From the NCBI RefSeq assembly GCF_001421535.1, contig NZ_LMKN01000009.1:249695-313694 (forward strand): a stretch of DNA of 64,000 bases, in the 5' to 3' direction. A program made the position numbers and the translations under genes. Positions 33,166-41,406 of this stretch are shown piece after piece; position 1 is the stretch's first letter; each line of letters opens with the position of its first letter. This DNA comes from Sphingomonas sp. Leaf20 (GTDB taxonomy: Bacteria; Pseudomonadota; Alphaproteobacteria; Sphingomonadales; Sphingomonadaceae). The notes beneath the pieces are model-generated. The model was not told where the DNA came from. It made no database searches and worked only from the letters and a program-made list of their open reading frames with translations.

Positions 33166-34523
33166 CGACACCCACGATTCTCTGGCTGCGCCAGGACCTT
33201 CGCCTTCACGACCACCCCGCATTGATCGCAGCCGCCGCGGCGGGCCCGGTCATCCCGGTCTATGTGCTCGACGACGACGCACCCGGCGACTGGGCGATCG
33301 GCGGCGCGCAGCGCTGGTGGTTGCACCATAGCCTGGCGGCGCACGGCAAGGCGCTCAAGGACAAGGAGTCGCGGCTGATCCTGCGTCGCGGCGATGCGGT
33401 CGAGGTTCTGACGGCGCTGCTGGAGGAGACAGGCGCGACGCAGATCCATGCGATCCGGCATTACGAGCCCTGGTGGCGCAAGGCCGAGGACGCGCTGGGC
33501 GATCGGCTGTGCCTGCATGACGGCAATCACCTCAGGCGGGTCGAGGACGTGAAGACCGGGTCGGGTGGCCAGTTCCGCGTCTATTCGTCGTTCTGGAAGG
33601 CGCTCAACCAGATGATGCCACCGCCCGAGCCCGAGCCGGTCCCCCATGTGATCCATGCGCCCGGTTCGTGGCCGAAGAGCGATACGCTCGCGTCCTGGGA
33701 CCTGCTGCCGACCAAGCCCGACTGGTCGGGCGGGTTCGACGACTGGACGCCTGGTGAAGCGCAGGCGTTGAAGAATGCCAAGGCGATGGCATCGATCGTC
33801 GAGGCGTATGACGTCGACCGCAACATGCCCTCGATCGAGGGGACGTCGCGCCTGTCGCCGCATTTGCATCACGGCGAGATCTCGCCGCGGACGGTGTGGC
33901 ATGCGGTCGAGGGCCACGGCGATGCGACGACCTTCCTGAAGGAGCTGGCGTGGCGCGACTTCACCGACGGCGTGGTGCTGGCGATGCCCGATTACGGCAA
34001 GGCAAATGGGCGGCCGAAGTTCGACGCGCTGCCGTGGCGCACGGGCAAGGCGGCCGCAGCGGATTTGAAGGCGTGGCAGACGGGGCGGACGGGCTATCCG
34101 ATCGTCGATGCCGGGATGCGGCAGCTCTGGACGACGGGGTGGATGCACAACCGCGTCCGCATGATCACCGCGAGCTTTCTCGTAAAGCATCTGCTGATCG
34201 ACTGGCGCGAGGGGGAGCGGTGGTTCTGGGATTGCCTGGTCGACGCCGATTACGGGAACAATTCGGTGAACTGGCAGTGGGTCGCAGGGACGGGGGTCGA
34301 TTCGAACATGTTCGGGCGGATCATGGCACCGCTGTCGCAGTCGGAAAAATTCGACGCAGGCGACTATATCCGCGCGTGGGTACCCGAGCTTGCCGGACTG
34401 AAGGGCGATGCGATCCATGACCCCGACGAGTCCGGATGCCGGCCGGACGACTATCCGGCGAAGATCATCGGCCACCGCGAAGGCCGGGAACGCGCGCTCG
34501 ATGCGGGTCGCCACGCACGCTAG
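33162..34523 (+). CDS. phrB: Deoxyribodipyrimidine photo-lyase (cryptochrome/photolyase family)
   Basis: A 453-residue FAD enzyme that repairs cyclobutane pyrimidine dimers with blue light. The antenna domain begins ILWLRQDLRLHDHPALIAA. The FAD/DNA domain has GTSRLSPHLHHGEISPRTVWHA, LAWRDFTDG, TGYPIVDAGMRQLWTTGWMHNRVRMITASFLVKHLLIDWREG, and the highly conserved DADYGNNSVNWQWVAGTGVDSNMF. ATG 33162 overlaps the stop of the HDAC-like gene. It is 41 bases before cfa. Combination with trehalose genes points to a general stress operon. Confidence 0.94.
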   Translation: MTTPTILWLRQDLRLHDHPALIAAAAAGPVIPVYVLDDDAPGDWAIGGAQRWWLHHSLAAHGKALKDKESRLILRRGDAVEVLTALLEETGATQIHAIRHYEPWWRKAEDALGDRLCLHDGNHLRRVEDVKTGSGGQFRVYSSFWKALNQMMPPPEPEPVPHVIHAPGSWPKSDTLASWDLLPTKPDWSGGFDDWTPGEAQALKNAKAMASIVEAYDVDRNMPSIEGTSRLSPHLHHGEISPRTVWHAVEGHGDATTFLKELAWRDFTDGVVLAMPDYGKANGRPKFDALPWRTGKAAAADLKAWQTGRTGYPIVDAGMRQLWTTGWMHNRVRMITASFLVKHLLIDWREGERWFWDCLVDADYGNNSVNWQWVAGTGVDSNMFGRIMAPLSQSEKFDAGDYIRAWVPELAGLKGDAIHDPDESGCRPDDYPAKIIGHREGRERALDAGRHAR

Positions 34524-34564
34524 TCTCTTTTCACCGTCGCGGCGCTGTTGCATGGAGCGCCGCG

Positions 34565-35812
34565 ATGACCGCCGTTCCCGCTTTCGATGACCCCCAGTCC
34601 CCCGCGGCGACGACGCTGGCGCGTCTGGCTGCGCCGATCTTTCACCGCATGCTCGACCGGATCGACGACGGGCTGGAGAGCGGGGCGATCGAGGCGGTCC
34701 TGCCCGATGGAACGCGCCGGCTGATCGGCGGGCGCGCGCCCGGACCGGTCCCCGTCGTCACGCTCCACCGCTGGCGCGCGCTGATCCGGCTCGCGACCGC
34801 GGGGTCCGTCGGATGGTACGAGGGCTGGACCGCGGGCGACTGGTCGAGCCCCGATCCCGTGCCGCTGTTCGACCTTTTCATGCGCAACCGTGGTTCGCTG
34901 GGACGTACCGCGCGGTCGGGCGGGGTCGCGCGGCTGTCGGCGCGGCTCTGGCACTGGATGCGCCGCAACCACCGCGAGGGATCGCGGCGCAACATCGCGG
35001 CGCATTACGACCTGGGCAACGACTTCTACGAGCTCTGGCTCGATCCCGGCCTGACCTATTCGAGCGCGCTGTTCGCCGAGCCGGTGTCGGAGGCGGAGAC
35101 GCTGGAACAGGCGCAGACGACCAAGTTGCAGGCGATCCTCGATCGCACCGCGGCGCAGCCCGGCGACCGGATCCTCGAGATCGGGTGCGGCTGGGGGTCG
35201 TTTGCCGAACTGGCGGCGCGTGCCGGCGTGTCGGTCCACGGCCTGACCTTGTCGACCGAGCAGAAACGGCAGGTCGACACCCGCATGGCGGACGCCGGGC
35301 TGACGAACGTCACGGTCGCGCTGACCGATTACCGCGACGTCACGGGCACCTATGACGCGGTGGCGAGCATCGAGATGGTCGAGGCGGTGGGCGAGGCCTA
35401 TTGGCCGGCCTATCTCGACGCGATTGCACGGGCGTTGAAGCCGGGCGGGCGTGCGGCGATCCAGTATATCGCGATCGACGATGCGATCTTCGACGCATAT
35501 TCGACAAGCGTCGATTTCATCCAGCGTTACGTGTTTCCGGGCGGGATGCTGTTGTCCGAGCCGCGGTTCCGCGCGCTCGCCGAGGCGCGCGGGCTCGTTT
35601 GGGAAGACCGGCGCGGGTTCGGGCTGCATTATGCGGAGACGTGCCGGCGGTGGCGGGTCGCGTTCGATGCGGTCGTCGCGCAGGGCCGTCTGCCGGCGCG
35701 GCTCGACGCGAAGTTCGTCGCTTTGTGGCGTTATTACCTGATGTATTGCGAAGGCGGGTTCCGCGGGGGCGGGATCGACGTCGCGCAGGTCACGCTGGTG
35801 AAACGACGCTGA
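34565..35812 (+). CDS. cfa: Cyclopropane-fatty-acyl-phospholipid synthase family methyltransferase
   Basis: A 415-residue SAM-dependent enzyme that modifies unsaturated acyl chains in membrane phospholipids. An N-terminal domain (about 130 residues, with GSVGWYEGWTAGDWSSPDPV) precedes NIAAHYDLGNDFYELWLDPGLTYSSALF, the SAM motif ILEIGCGWGSFAELAA, and ASIEMVEAVGEAYWPAY. The end FRGGGIDVAQVTLVK is typical. GGAG lies just before ATG 34565. Pairing of photolyase and cfa genes is known from light/singlet-oxygen stress regulons in proteobacteria; here both follow the trehalose operon. It ends at a hairpin at 35817. Confidence 0.92.
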   Translation: MTAVPAFDDPQSPAATTLARLAAPIFHRMLDRIDDGLESGAIEAVLPDGTRRLIGGRAPGPVPVVTLHRWRALIRLATAGSVGWYEGWTAGDWSSPDPVPLFDLFMRNRGSLGRTARSGGVARLSARLWHWMRRNHREGSRRNIAAHYDLGNDFYELWLDPGLTYSSALFAEPVSEAETLEQAQTTKLQAILDRTAAQPGDRILEIGCGWGSFAELAARAGVSVHGLTLSTEQKRQVDTRMADAGLTNVTVALTDYRDVTGTYDAVASIEMVEAVGEAYWPAYLDAIARALKPGGRAAIQYIAIDDAIFDAYSTSVDFIQRYVFPGGMLLSEPRFRALAEARGLVWEDRRGFGLHYAETCRRWRVAFDAVVAQGRLPARLDAKFVALWRYYLMYCEGGFRGGGIDVAQVTLVKRR

Positions 35813-35816
35813 AGGT

Positions 35817-35834
35817 CTGCCCCGCAAGGGGCAG
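35817..35834. terminator. Hairpin between convergent cfa and SDR genes
   Basis: CTGCCCC (35817-35823), loop GCAA, GGGGCAG (35828-35834), then GTTTC on the plus strand. It lies four bases after the cfa stop and four before the end of the convergent SDR gene. Confidence 0.75.
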
Positions 35835-35837
35835 GTT

Positions 35838-36548
35838 TCAGGCTACGCGTTCGAAATGGCCGGGTTCGAACCCGTCGATGGCCAGCGCGACGATGCGGTC
35901 GGCGACGACCTGCGGATCCTTCACCGATTTCGGGTCCTCGCCTGGATAGGCGCGCGCGCGCATCTTGGTGCGGGTCGCGCCGGGATCGACGATGGCGGTA
36001 CGGATACCGCTGATCTCGGCCATCTCGTCGCCATAGGCGCCGAGCAGCGTCTCGAACGCGGCCTTCGACGCGCCGTAGAGCCCCCAATAAGCGCGCGGTT
36101 TGCGGCCGACGCTCGAGGTGACGCCGATGACCCGGGCCGACTTCGCCTTTTTGAGCATCGGGTCGAACGCGGTGATGAGAGCGGCCTGCGCGCTCACGTT
36201 GAGCGTCAGGACCTGCGCCATCTCCTTGGGGTCGATCGCGGGGACCGATGACAGCGAACCGAGCATCCCCGCGTTGAGCACGAGGATATCGAGCGCGTCC
36301 CAGCGATCGCCGATCGCCGTCGCCAGCCGCGCGATCGCGTCGCTCTCGGCGAGGTCGAGCGGGGCGATCGTCGCTGAACCGCCGGCGTCATGGATCGCCG
36401 TCTCGACCTCTTCGAGGCCGCCCGCGGTCCGCGCGGTCAGGACGACGTGCGCGCCCTGTGCCGCCAGCGCGACGGCGGTGGCGGCGCCGATGCCGCGGCT
36501 GGCACCGGTGACCAGCGCGAGCCGGCCCTCGAGAGGCTTGTCCGTCAT
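35838..36548 (-). CDS. SDR-family oxidoreductase
   Basis: A 236-residue classical short-chain dehydrogenase. TGASRGIG is at residues 14-21, NAG in VLNAGMLGS, the catalytic Ser in GVTSSVGR, and Tyr158/Lys162 in [11 protein letters not shown]. The middle is somewhat shortened and the end ([18 protein letters not shown]) is like the YciK-type oxidoreductases. The substrate is unknown. It begins 16 bases after the purF stop, so the two are probably one transcript; this purF-SDR order has no obvious metabolic reason. Confidence 0.88.
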   Translation of the reverse strand: MTDKPLEGRLALVTGASRGIGAATAVALAAQGAHVVLTARTAGGLEEVETAIHDAGGSATIAPLDLAESDAIARLATAIGDRWDALDILVLNAGMLGSLSSVPAIDPKEMAQVLTLNVSAQAALITAFDPMLKKAKSARVIGVTSSVGRKPRAYWGLYGASKAAFETLLGAYGDEMAEISGIRTAIVDPGATRTKMRARAYPGEDPKSVKDPQVVADRIVALAIDGFEPGHFERVA

Positions 36549-36564
36549 GTTCACTCCGGGATCT

Positions 36565-38022
36565 TTAGATAACGCGCTCGGCGAGCATCGCGAACTGATC
36601 GACCTCGGCGCCTTCGTCATGGTCGGTCAGCGTCGTCGGATAATCGCCCGTGAAGCACGCGTCGCAATATTTGGGACGAATGTCCGCCCGCTTGGCCTCG
36701 CCCAGCGCCTTGTACAGCCCGTCGATCGAGATGAAGTTGAGGCTGTCGGCGTGGATGAAGCCCGTCATGCCGCCGAGATCGAGCTGGGCTGCGAGCAGCT
36801 TGGTGCGCTCGGGCGTGTCGACGCCGTAGAAGCACGAATGCCGCGTCGGCGGGCTGGCGATCCGCATGTGAACTTCGGCAGCGCCGGCCTCGCGCATCAT
36901 CTGGACGATCTTGAGCGAGGTCGTGCCCCGGACGATCGAATCGTCGACGAGGATGACTCGCTTGCCCTTGATGAGCGCGCGGTTGGCGTTGTGCTTCAGC
37001 TTGACGCCGAGATGGCGGACCTTGTCGCCGGGCGAGATGAAGGTGCGGCCGACATAATGCGAGCGGATGATGCCGAGCTCGAACGGAATGCCCGATTGCT
37101 GCGCATAGCCGATCGCCGCGGGCGTGCCCGAGTCGGGGACGGGGATGACGAGGTCGGCATCGACGGGGGACTCGATCGCAAGCTGTGCACCGATCGCCTT
37201 GCGCACCGAATAGACCGAATGATCCTCGACGATCGAATCAGGCCGCGAGAAATACACCCATTCGAAGATGCAGGGGCGTGCCGCCATCGGCGTGAACGGA
37301 CGGATCGAGCGGATCTCGGTGCCCTGGACGATGACCAGTTCACCCGGCTCGACCGCGCGGACGAACGTCGCGCCAACGACGTCGAGTGCGACCGTCTCGG
37401 ACGCGAAGATCACCGCGTCGCCGAGCTTGCCCATCACCAGCGGCCGGATGCCGAGCGGGTCGCGGCAGGCGATCATGCCTTCGGGGGTCATCACGATCAG
37501 CGAATAGGCGCCCTCGACCTGCTTGAGCGCGTCGATGAAGCGATCGAGCAGCGTCCGGTAGTTCGAGGTCGCGACGAGGTGGATGATCGTCTCGGTATCG
37601 CTCGTCGACTGGAAGATCGATCCGCGCCGGACCAGTTCGCGGCGCAACCGCATGGCGTTGGAGATATTGCCGTTGTGCGCGATGGCGAACCCGCCCGTCG
37701 ACAGCTCGGCATAGAGCGGCTGGACGTTGCGCAGCGCGGTCTCGCCGGTCGTCGAATAGCGGACATGACCGCAGGCGACGGTGCCGGGAAGCGCGCGGAT
37801 GACGTCGTCGCGATCGAAGTTGCCAGCGACATGCCCCATTGCGCGATGCGTATGGAAATGCGCGCCGTCGAAGGTGGTGATGCCGGCGGCTTCCTGCCCG
37901 CGATGCTGCAACGCGTGCAGTCCGAGCGCGACGAGCGCGGCCGCGCCATCGGTCGCAGATACGCCGAACACCCCGCACTCTTCGCGGAGTTTGTCGTCAT
38001 CATAGGGGTTTGTGGTCAGCAT
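36565..38022 (-). CDS. purF: Amidophosphoribosyltransferase
   Basis: A 485-residue enzyme for the first committed step of purine synthesis, converting PRPP and glutamine to phosphoribosylamine. The N-terminal Ntn glutaminase domain has a 15-residue propeptide and the nucleophile Cys16 in REECGVFGV. The C-terminal PRTase domain has the PRPP motif [31 protein letters not shown] and [12 protein letters not shown] lie near the end. I use ATG 38022; an in-frame GTG four codons upstream is less likely. It is divergent from hisI across about 130 bases. No PurR or riboswitch site was recognised. Confidence 0.96.
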   Translation of the reverse strand: MLTTNPYDDDKLREECGVFGVSATDGAAALVALGLHALQHRGQEAAGITTFDGAHFHTHRAMGHVAGNFDRDDVIRALPGTVACGHVRYSTTGETALRNVQPLYAELSTGGFAIAHNGNISNAMRLRRELVRRGSIFQSTSDTETIIHLVATSNYRTLLDRFIDALKQVEGAYSLIVMTPEGMIACRDPLGIRPLVMGKLGDAVIFASETVALDVVGATFVRAVEPGELVIVQGTEIRSIRPFTPMAARPCIFEWVYFSRPDSIVEDHSVYSVRKAIGAQLAIESPVDADLVIPVPDSGTPAAIGYAQQSGIPFELGIIRSHYVGRTFISPGDKVRHLGVKLKHNANRALIKGKRVILVDDSIVRGTTSLKIVQMMREAGAAEVHMRIASPPTRHSCFYGVDTPERTKLLAAQLDLGGMTGFIHADSLNFISIDGLYKALGEAKRADIRPKYCDACFTGDYPTTLTDHDEGAEVDQFAMLAERVI

Positions 38023-38154
38023 GCCGGGTCTCACGTCGTGCGGAGCCCGCCCTATAGTCGCGGTTCATGCGTTTGTCGCCTCTTTGTAATAACATTGCGC
38101 ACCCGATCGCATGTCACTGGTCGCATCGCGGTGGCTTTGGGCTATATCCGCGCG

Positions 38155-38517
38155 ATGACACATAGCCGCGACACGGGCCTGACGCTCGACCCGAAATTCG
38201 ATTCCGCCGGTCTGCTGACCGCGGTCGTTTCCGACCGCGTATCGGGGGACGTGCTGATGGTCGCGCATATGAATGCGGAGGCGCTCGCGCTGACGCAGAC
38301 GACGGGTGCCGCGCATTTCTGGTCGCGCAGCCGACAGGCGCTCTGGAAGAAGGGCGAGACGTCGGGAAACGTGCTGCGCGTCGCCGAGGTGCGAATCGAC
38401 TGCGATCAGGATGCGGTGTGGCTGATCGTCGATGCGGCAGGACCGGCCTGCCATACGGGTGCGCGCAGTTGTTTCTTCCGTCGTCTGGAAGGTGACGCGC
38501 TGGTCCCCGCCGAGTGA
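38155..38517 (+). CDS. hisI: Phosphoribosyl-AMP cyclohydrolase
   Basis: A 120-residue monofunctional HisI, opening the adenine ring of PR-AMP in histidine synthesis. Recognised by [35 protein letters not shown], the metal-binding Asp cluster in [14 protein letters not shown], and the zinc Cys residues in [11 protein letters not shown]. The HisE domain is absent, as usual in alphaproteobacteria. ATG 38155 is chosen from alignment with the family start; an in-frame GTG eight codons upstream exists. Its stop overlaps the next gene (GTGA). No other his genes are in the window. Confidence 0.94.
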   Translation: MTHSRDTGLTLDPKFDSAGLLTAVVSDRVSGDVLMVAHMNAEALALTQTTGAAHFWSRSRQALWKKGETSGNVLRVAEVRIDCDQDAVWLIVDAAGPACHTGARSCFFRRLEGDALVPAE

Positions 38518-38999
38518 GGGCGATCCTCCTGCTCGCGCTCGTCGTCGCGGGGTGCGATCGCGCGCCGTCCGCGACGACGGGCGACAGCGCTGGCGCCCGA
38601 CTCGAGGCCGCCGCCGAGCGGGCAGGGATCGTGTCCGATCCCGAGGCGCCGCTCGAGGGGGCATGGGCGCGCGACACCGACCGGCTGTGCGTGGTCGGAA
38701 CGGGGAAGACCAGCCGGATCGGCGTCAGCGTCGATTATGGCGAGGACCAGGGCTGTGCCGCGACGGGTGTCGCCGAGCGCGAGGGGACCGCGCTCAGGCT
38801 GACGTTCGGCGACTGCCGGATCGTCGCGCAATATGACGGCGACCGGATCGTGTTTCCCGCAACCGTCGCCGATGCGTGCCAGGCATTGTGCACGGGCAGG
38901 GCGACGCTGGCGGCGGTCACCGTCGACCGCCAGAGCATGGCGCGGTCCGAGGCGCTGACGCTGCGATCGTCCAAGGGTACGCGTCTTTGCAGTAGTTGA
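38514..38999 (+). CDS. Hypothetical lipoprotein
   Basis: A 161-residue protein with a short lipoprotein signal: [14 protein letters not shown], lipobox VAGC, Cys14. The mature part has six further Cys residues and no recognised domain; the segments [25 protein letters not shown] and [22 protein letters not shown] suggest a beta-rich fold. The GTG start overlaps the hisI stop, so it is translated with hisI. Function unknown. Two or three disulfides are likely if exported. Confidence 0.75.
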   Translation: MRAILLLALVVAGCDRAPSATTGDSAGARLEAAAERAGIVSDPEAPLEGAWARDTDRLCVVGTGKTSRIGVSVDYGEDQGCAATGVAEREGTALRLTFGDCRIVAQYDGDRIVFPATVADACQALCTGRATLAAVTVDRQSMARSEALTLRSSKGTRLCSS

Positions 39000-39024
39000 C
39001 GTTGACGTAAACGAGAGTTACATC
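38996..39024 (+). promoter_or_regulatory. MerR-type promoter with LiuR-like operator in its spacer
   Basis: TTGACG (38996-39001) and TACATC (39019-39024) are -35/-10-like boxes 17 bases apart. Between them lies the palindrome CGTTGACGTAAACG (39000-39013), close to the known LiuR motif (ACGTnnACGTnAACGT-like). The operator position in the spacer is the normal MerR-family arrangement. The predicted start falls about one base before ATG 39032, so the mRNA may be leaderless, or translation starts at ATG 39065. Confidence 0.55.
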
Positions 39025-39031
39025 ACCGGGC

Positions 39032-39463
39032 ATGGCAACACGCGCGTCCCCCGAGTCCTATGCGATGATCGAACCGCGACACGATCGCGATCATTTCACG
39101 ATCTCCGACCTGTCGACCGAATTCGACGTGACCGCACGCGCGCTGCGTTTCTACGAGGACGAGGGGCTCATCGCGCCCGAGCGTCGCGGCACGCAGCGTA
39201 TCTATTCGCACCGGGACCGCGCGCGGCTTGCCTGGATCCTGCGCGGCAAGCGCGTCGGGTTCAGCCTCGGCGAAATCCGCGAGATGATCGACCTGTACGA
39301 CGTCGGCGACGGCCGGCGCGTACAGCGACAGGTCGTCATCGAACGGAGCGAGGCGCGCATCGCGCTTCTCACCGAACAGAAGCGCGACATCGACGCCGCC
39401 ATCGACGAACTCACCAACTTCGTAGCCATCCTCGAGGCCAGTCGGGCCCAGGACAAAGGATAA
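39032..39463 (+). CDS. MerR-family regulator, LiuR-like
   Basis: A 143-residue DNA-binding protein. FTISDLSTEFDVTARALRFYEDEGLIAPERRGTQRIYSHRDRARLAWILRGKRVGFSLGEIREMIDLYD is a typical MerR winged helix-turn-helix, followed by a dimerising coiled coil (about 100-140). No metal-binding Cys cluster is seen. Members of this subgroup repress or activate branched-chain amino acid and acyl-CoA catabolism genes. The acyl-CoA dehydrogenase gene follows after three bases. About 20 residues precede the HTH; ATG at residue 12 (39065) is an alternative start. A matching operator lies in its own promoter, so autoregulation is likely. Confidence 0.88.
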   Translation: MATRASPESYAMIEPRHDRDHFTISDLSTEFDVTARALRFYEDEGLIAPERRGTQRIYSHRDRARLAWILRGKRVGFSLGEIREMIDLYDVGDGRRVQRQVVIERSEARIALLTEQKRDIDAAIDELTNFVAILEASRAQDKG

Positions 39464-39466
39464 ACC

Positions 39467-41269
39467 ATGCCCCAGTACACGCCCCCCGTGCGCGATACGC
39501 GCTTCGTCCTTGAGCAGGTGGTCGGTCTCGATCGCTACAGCAACCTCCCGGGTTTCGACACGGCGTCGCCCGACGTCGTCGATGCGGTGCTCGAGGAAGG
39601 CGGCAAGTTCGTCGCCGAGGTCCTGTTCCCGCTCAACCTGTCGGGCGACCAGCAGGGTTGCACGCGGCATGAGGACGGTTCGGTCACGACGCCCGACGGC
39701 TTCAAGGAAGCCTATAAGCAGTATGTCGAAAGCGGCTGGGCGACGCTCGGCAACCAGCCCGAATATGGCGGGCAGGGCATGCCGCACGTCGTGTCGACCG
39801 CGTTCCAGGAATATATGATCTCGTCGAACATGGCGTTCGCGATGTATCCGGGCCTCACGCACGGCGCGATCGCCGCGCTCGTCGCCAAGGGGTCGGACGC
39901 GCAGAAGGCGATGTACGTGCCCAAGATGGTGTCGGGCGAATGGGGGGGCACGATGAACCTCACCGAGCCGCAGTGCGGCACCGATCTCGGCCTGATCCGC
40001 ACCAAGGCCGAGCCGCAGGCGGACGGCTCCTACGCGATCACCGGTACGAAGATCTTCATCTCGAGCGGTGAGCATGACCTGACCGAGAACATCATCCATC
40101 TCGTGCTGGCCAAGACGCCCGGCGCGCCGGACAGTTCGAAGGGCATTTCGCTGTTCGTGGTGCCGAAGATGCTGGTGAACGAGGACGGCTCGCTCGGCGC
40201 GCGCAACGGCGTCACCTGCGGGTCGATCGAGCACAAGATGGGGATCCACGCGAACTCGACCTGCGTGATGAACTATGACTCGGCGACCGGCTGGCTGGTC
40301 GGCGAGGAGATGAAGGGCCTCGCCGCGATGTTCATCATGATGAACGCCGCGCGCCTGGGCGTCGGCCTGCAGGGGCTCGGCGTCGCCGAGGTCGCGTATC
40401 AGAATGCGGTGCAGTACGCGCAGGACCGTCGCCAGGGCCGCGCGCTGACCGGCCCCAAGGAGCCGCAGGAGAAGGCGGACACGCTGTTCGTCCATCCCGA
40501 CGTGCGGCGGATGCTGATGGAGGGCAAGGCGCTGACCGAGGGTCTGCGCGCGTTGATCCTTTGGACCGCGCTGCAGGGCGATCTCGAGCATAACGCCGCG
40601 GACGAGGCGGAGCGCCAGCTCGCGGGCGACATGATCAGCCTGCTGACCCCGGTCATCAAGGGCTATGGCACCGACATGGGTTATGCGATCGCGACCAACG
40701 CGCAGCAGGTCTATGGCGGCCATGGCTATATCGCCGAATGGGGCATGGAGCAGTATGTCCGCGATGCGCGGATCGCGATGATCTACGAGGGCACCAACGG
40801 CGTGCAGGCGATGGATCTGGTCGGCCGCAAGCTCGCGCAGAATGGCGGTCGCGGGATCCAGGCGTTCTTCAAGCTCGTCGCGGACGACGTCGCGGCGGCC
40901 AAGGGCGATCCGGTCACCGCGTCGTTTGCCGAAGCGCTGGAGAAGGCGAACGGCCAGCTTCAGGCGGCGACGATGTGGTTCATGGCGAACGGCATGAAGA
41001 ACCCCGAGAATGTCGGCGCGGGCGCGGTCAGCTACATGCACCTGATGGGCATCGTCGCGGTCGGCGCGATGTGGTTGCGGATGGCGGTCGCCGCGGCAAA
41101 GCTGAAGGCAGCGGGCGAGGGCGAGGCGGCGTTCCTCGACGCCAAGCTGATCACCGCGCGCTTCTATGCCGAGCGGATCCTGCCCGACGCGGGCGCGCTG
41201 CGTCGCAAGATCGAGGGCGGCGCGGAGTCGCTCATGGCGCTGCCGCCGGAGATGTTCATGGCGGCCTGA
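39467..41269 (+). CDS. Acyl-CoA dehydrogenase, long (600-residue) type with extra C-terminal domain
   Basis: An FAD enzyme oxidising an acyl-CoA to the 2-enoyl-CoA. MNLTEPQCGTDLGLI, IKMGIHANSTC-like segments and QVYGGHGYIAEWGMEQYVRDARI are family motifs. The catalytic base is Glu441 in MIYEGTNGVQAMDLVGRK. The length and the C-terminal helical extension match the group of 600-residue dehydrogenases that includes DmdC and AcdA-like proteins, which act on fatty-acyl or methylmercaptopropionyl-CoA. It starts three bases after the MerR-family gene and is its likely target. A strong terminator follows. Confidence 0.93.
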   Translation: MPQYTPPVRDTRFVLEQVVGLDRYSNLPGFDTASPDVVDAVLEEGGKFVAEVLFPLNLSGDQQGCTRHEDGSVTTPDGFKEAYKQYVESGWATLGNQPEYGGQGMPHVVSTAFQEYMISSNMAFAMYPGLTHGAIAALVAKGSDAQKAMYVPKMVSGEWGGTMNLTEPQCGTDLGLIRTKAEPQADGSYAITGTKIFISSGEHDLTENIIHLVLAKTPGAPDSSKGISLFVVPKMLVNEDGSLGARNGVTCGSIEHKMGIHANSTCVMNYDSATGWLVGEEMKGLAAMFIMMNAARLGVGLQGLGVAEVAYQNAVQYAQDRRQGRALTGPKEPQEKADTLFVHPDVRRMLMEGKALTEGLRALILWTALQGDLEHNAADEAERQLAGDMISLLTPVIKGYGTDMGYAIATNAQQVYGGHGYIAEWGMEQYVRDARIAMIYEGTNGVQAMDLVGRKLAQNGGRGIQAFFKLVADDVAAAKGDPVTASFAEALEKANGQLQAATMWFMANGMKNPENVGAGAVSYMHLMGIVAVGAMWLRMAVAAAKLKAAGEGEAAFLDAKLITARFYAERILPDAGALRRKIEGGAESLMALPPEMFMAA

Positions 41270-41291
41270 TCGCCGCCATCACGTGCGCGAA

Positions 41292-41333
41292 GGGCGCGGG
41301 CGTCGGGGTTCCCCCGGTGCCCGCGCCCTTTTT
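41292..41333 (+). terminator. Rho-independent terminator after the acyl-CoA dehydrogenase gene
   Basis: GGGCGCGGGC (41292-41301) pairs perfectly with GCCCGCGCCC (41319-41328), followed by five T. The 17-base loop can itself pair (GGGG/CCCC). Confidence 0.9.
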
Positions 41334-41352
41334 GTTTGCTCGCGCCACGCAC

Positions 41353-41383
41353 AAAAAAGGGGAGCCGTTTCCGGCTCCCCTTT
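41353..41383 (-). terminator. Rho-independent terminator after the TonB-dependent receptor gene
   Basis: On the minus strand GGGGAGCC (41380-41373), loop, GGCTCCCC (41366-41359), then six T (41358-41353). The stem can extend by three A-T pairs, so it may also stop plus-strand transcripts. Confidence 0.9.
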
Positions 41384-41406
41384 CAAAGGCTAGCGAAGCG
41401 TGAGGA

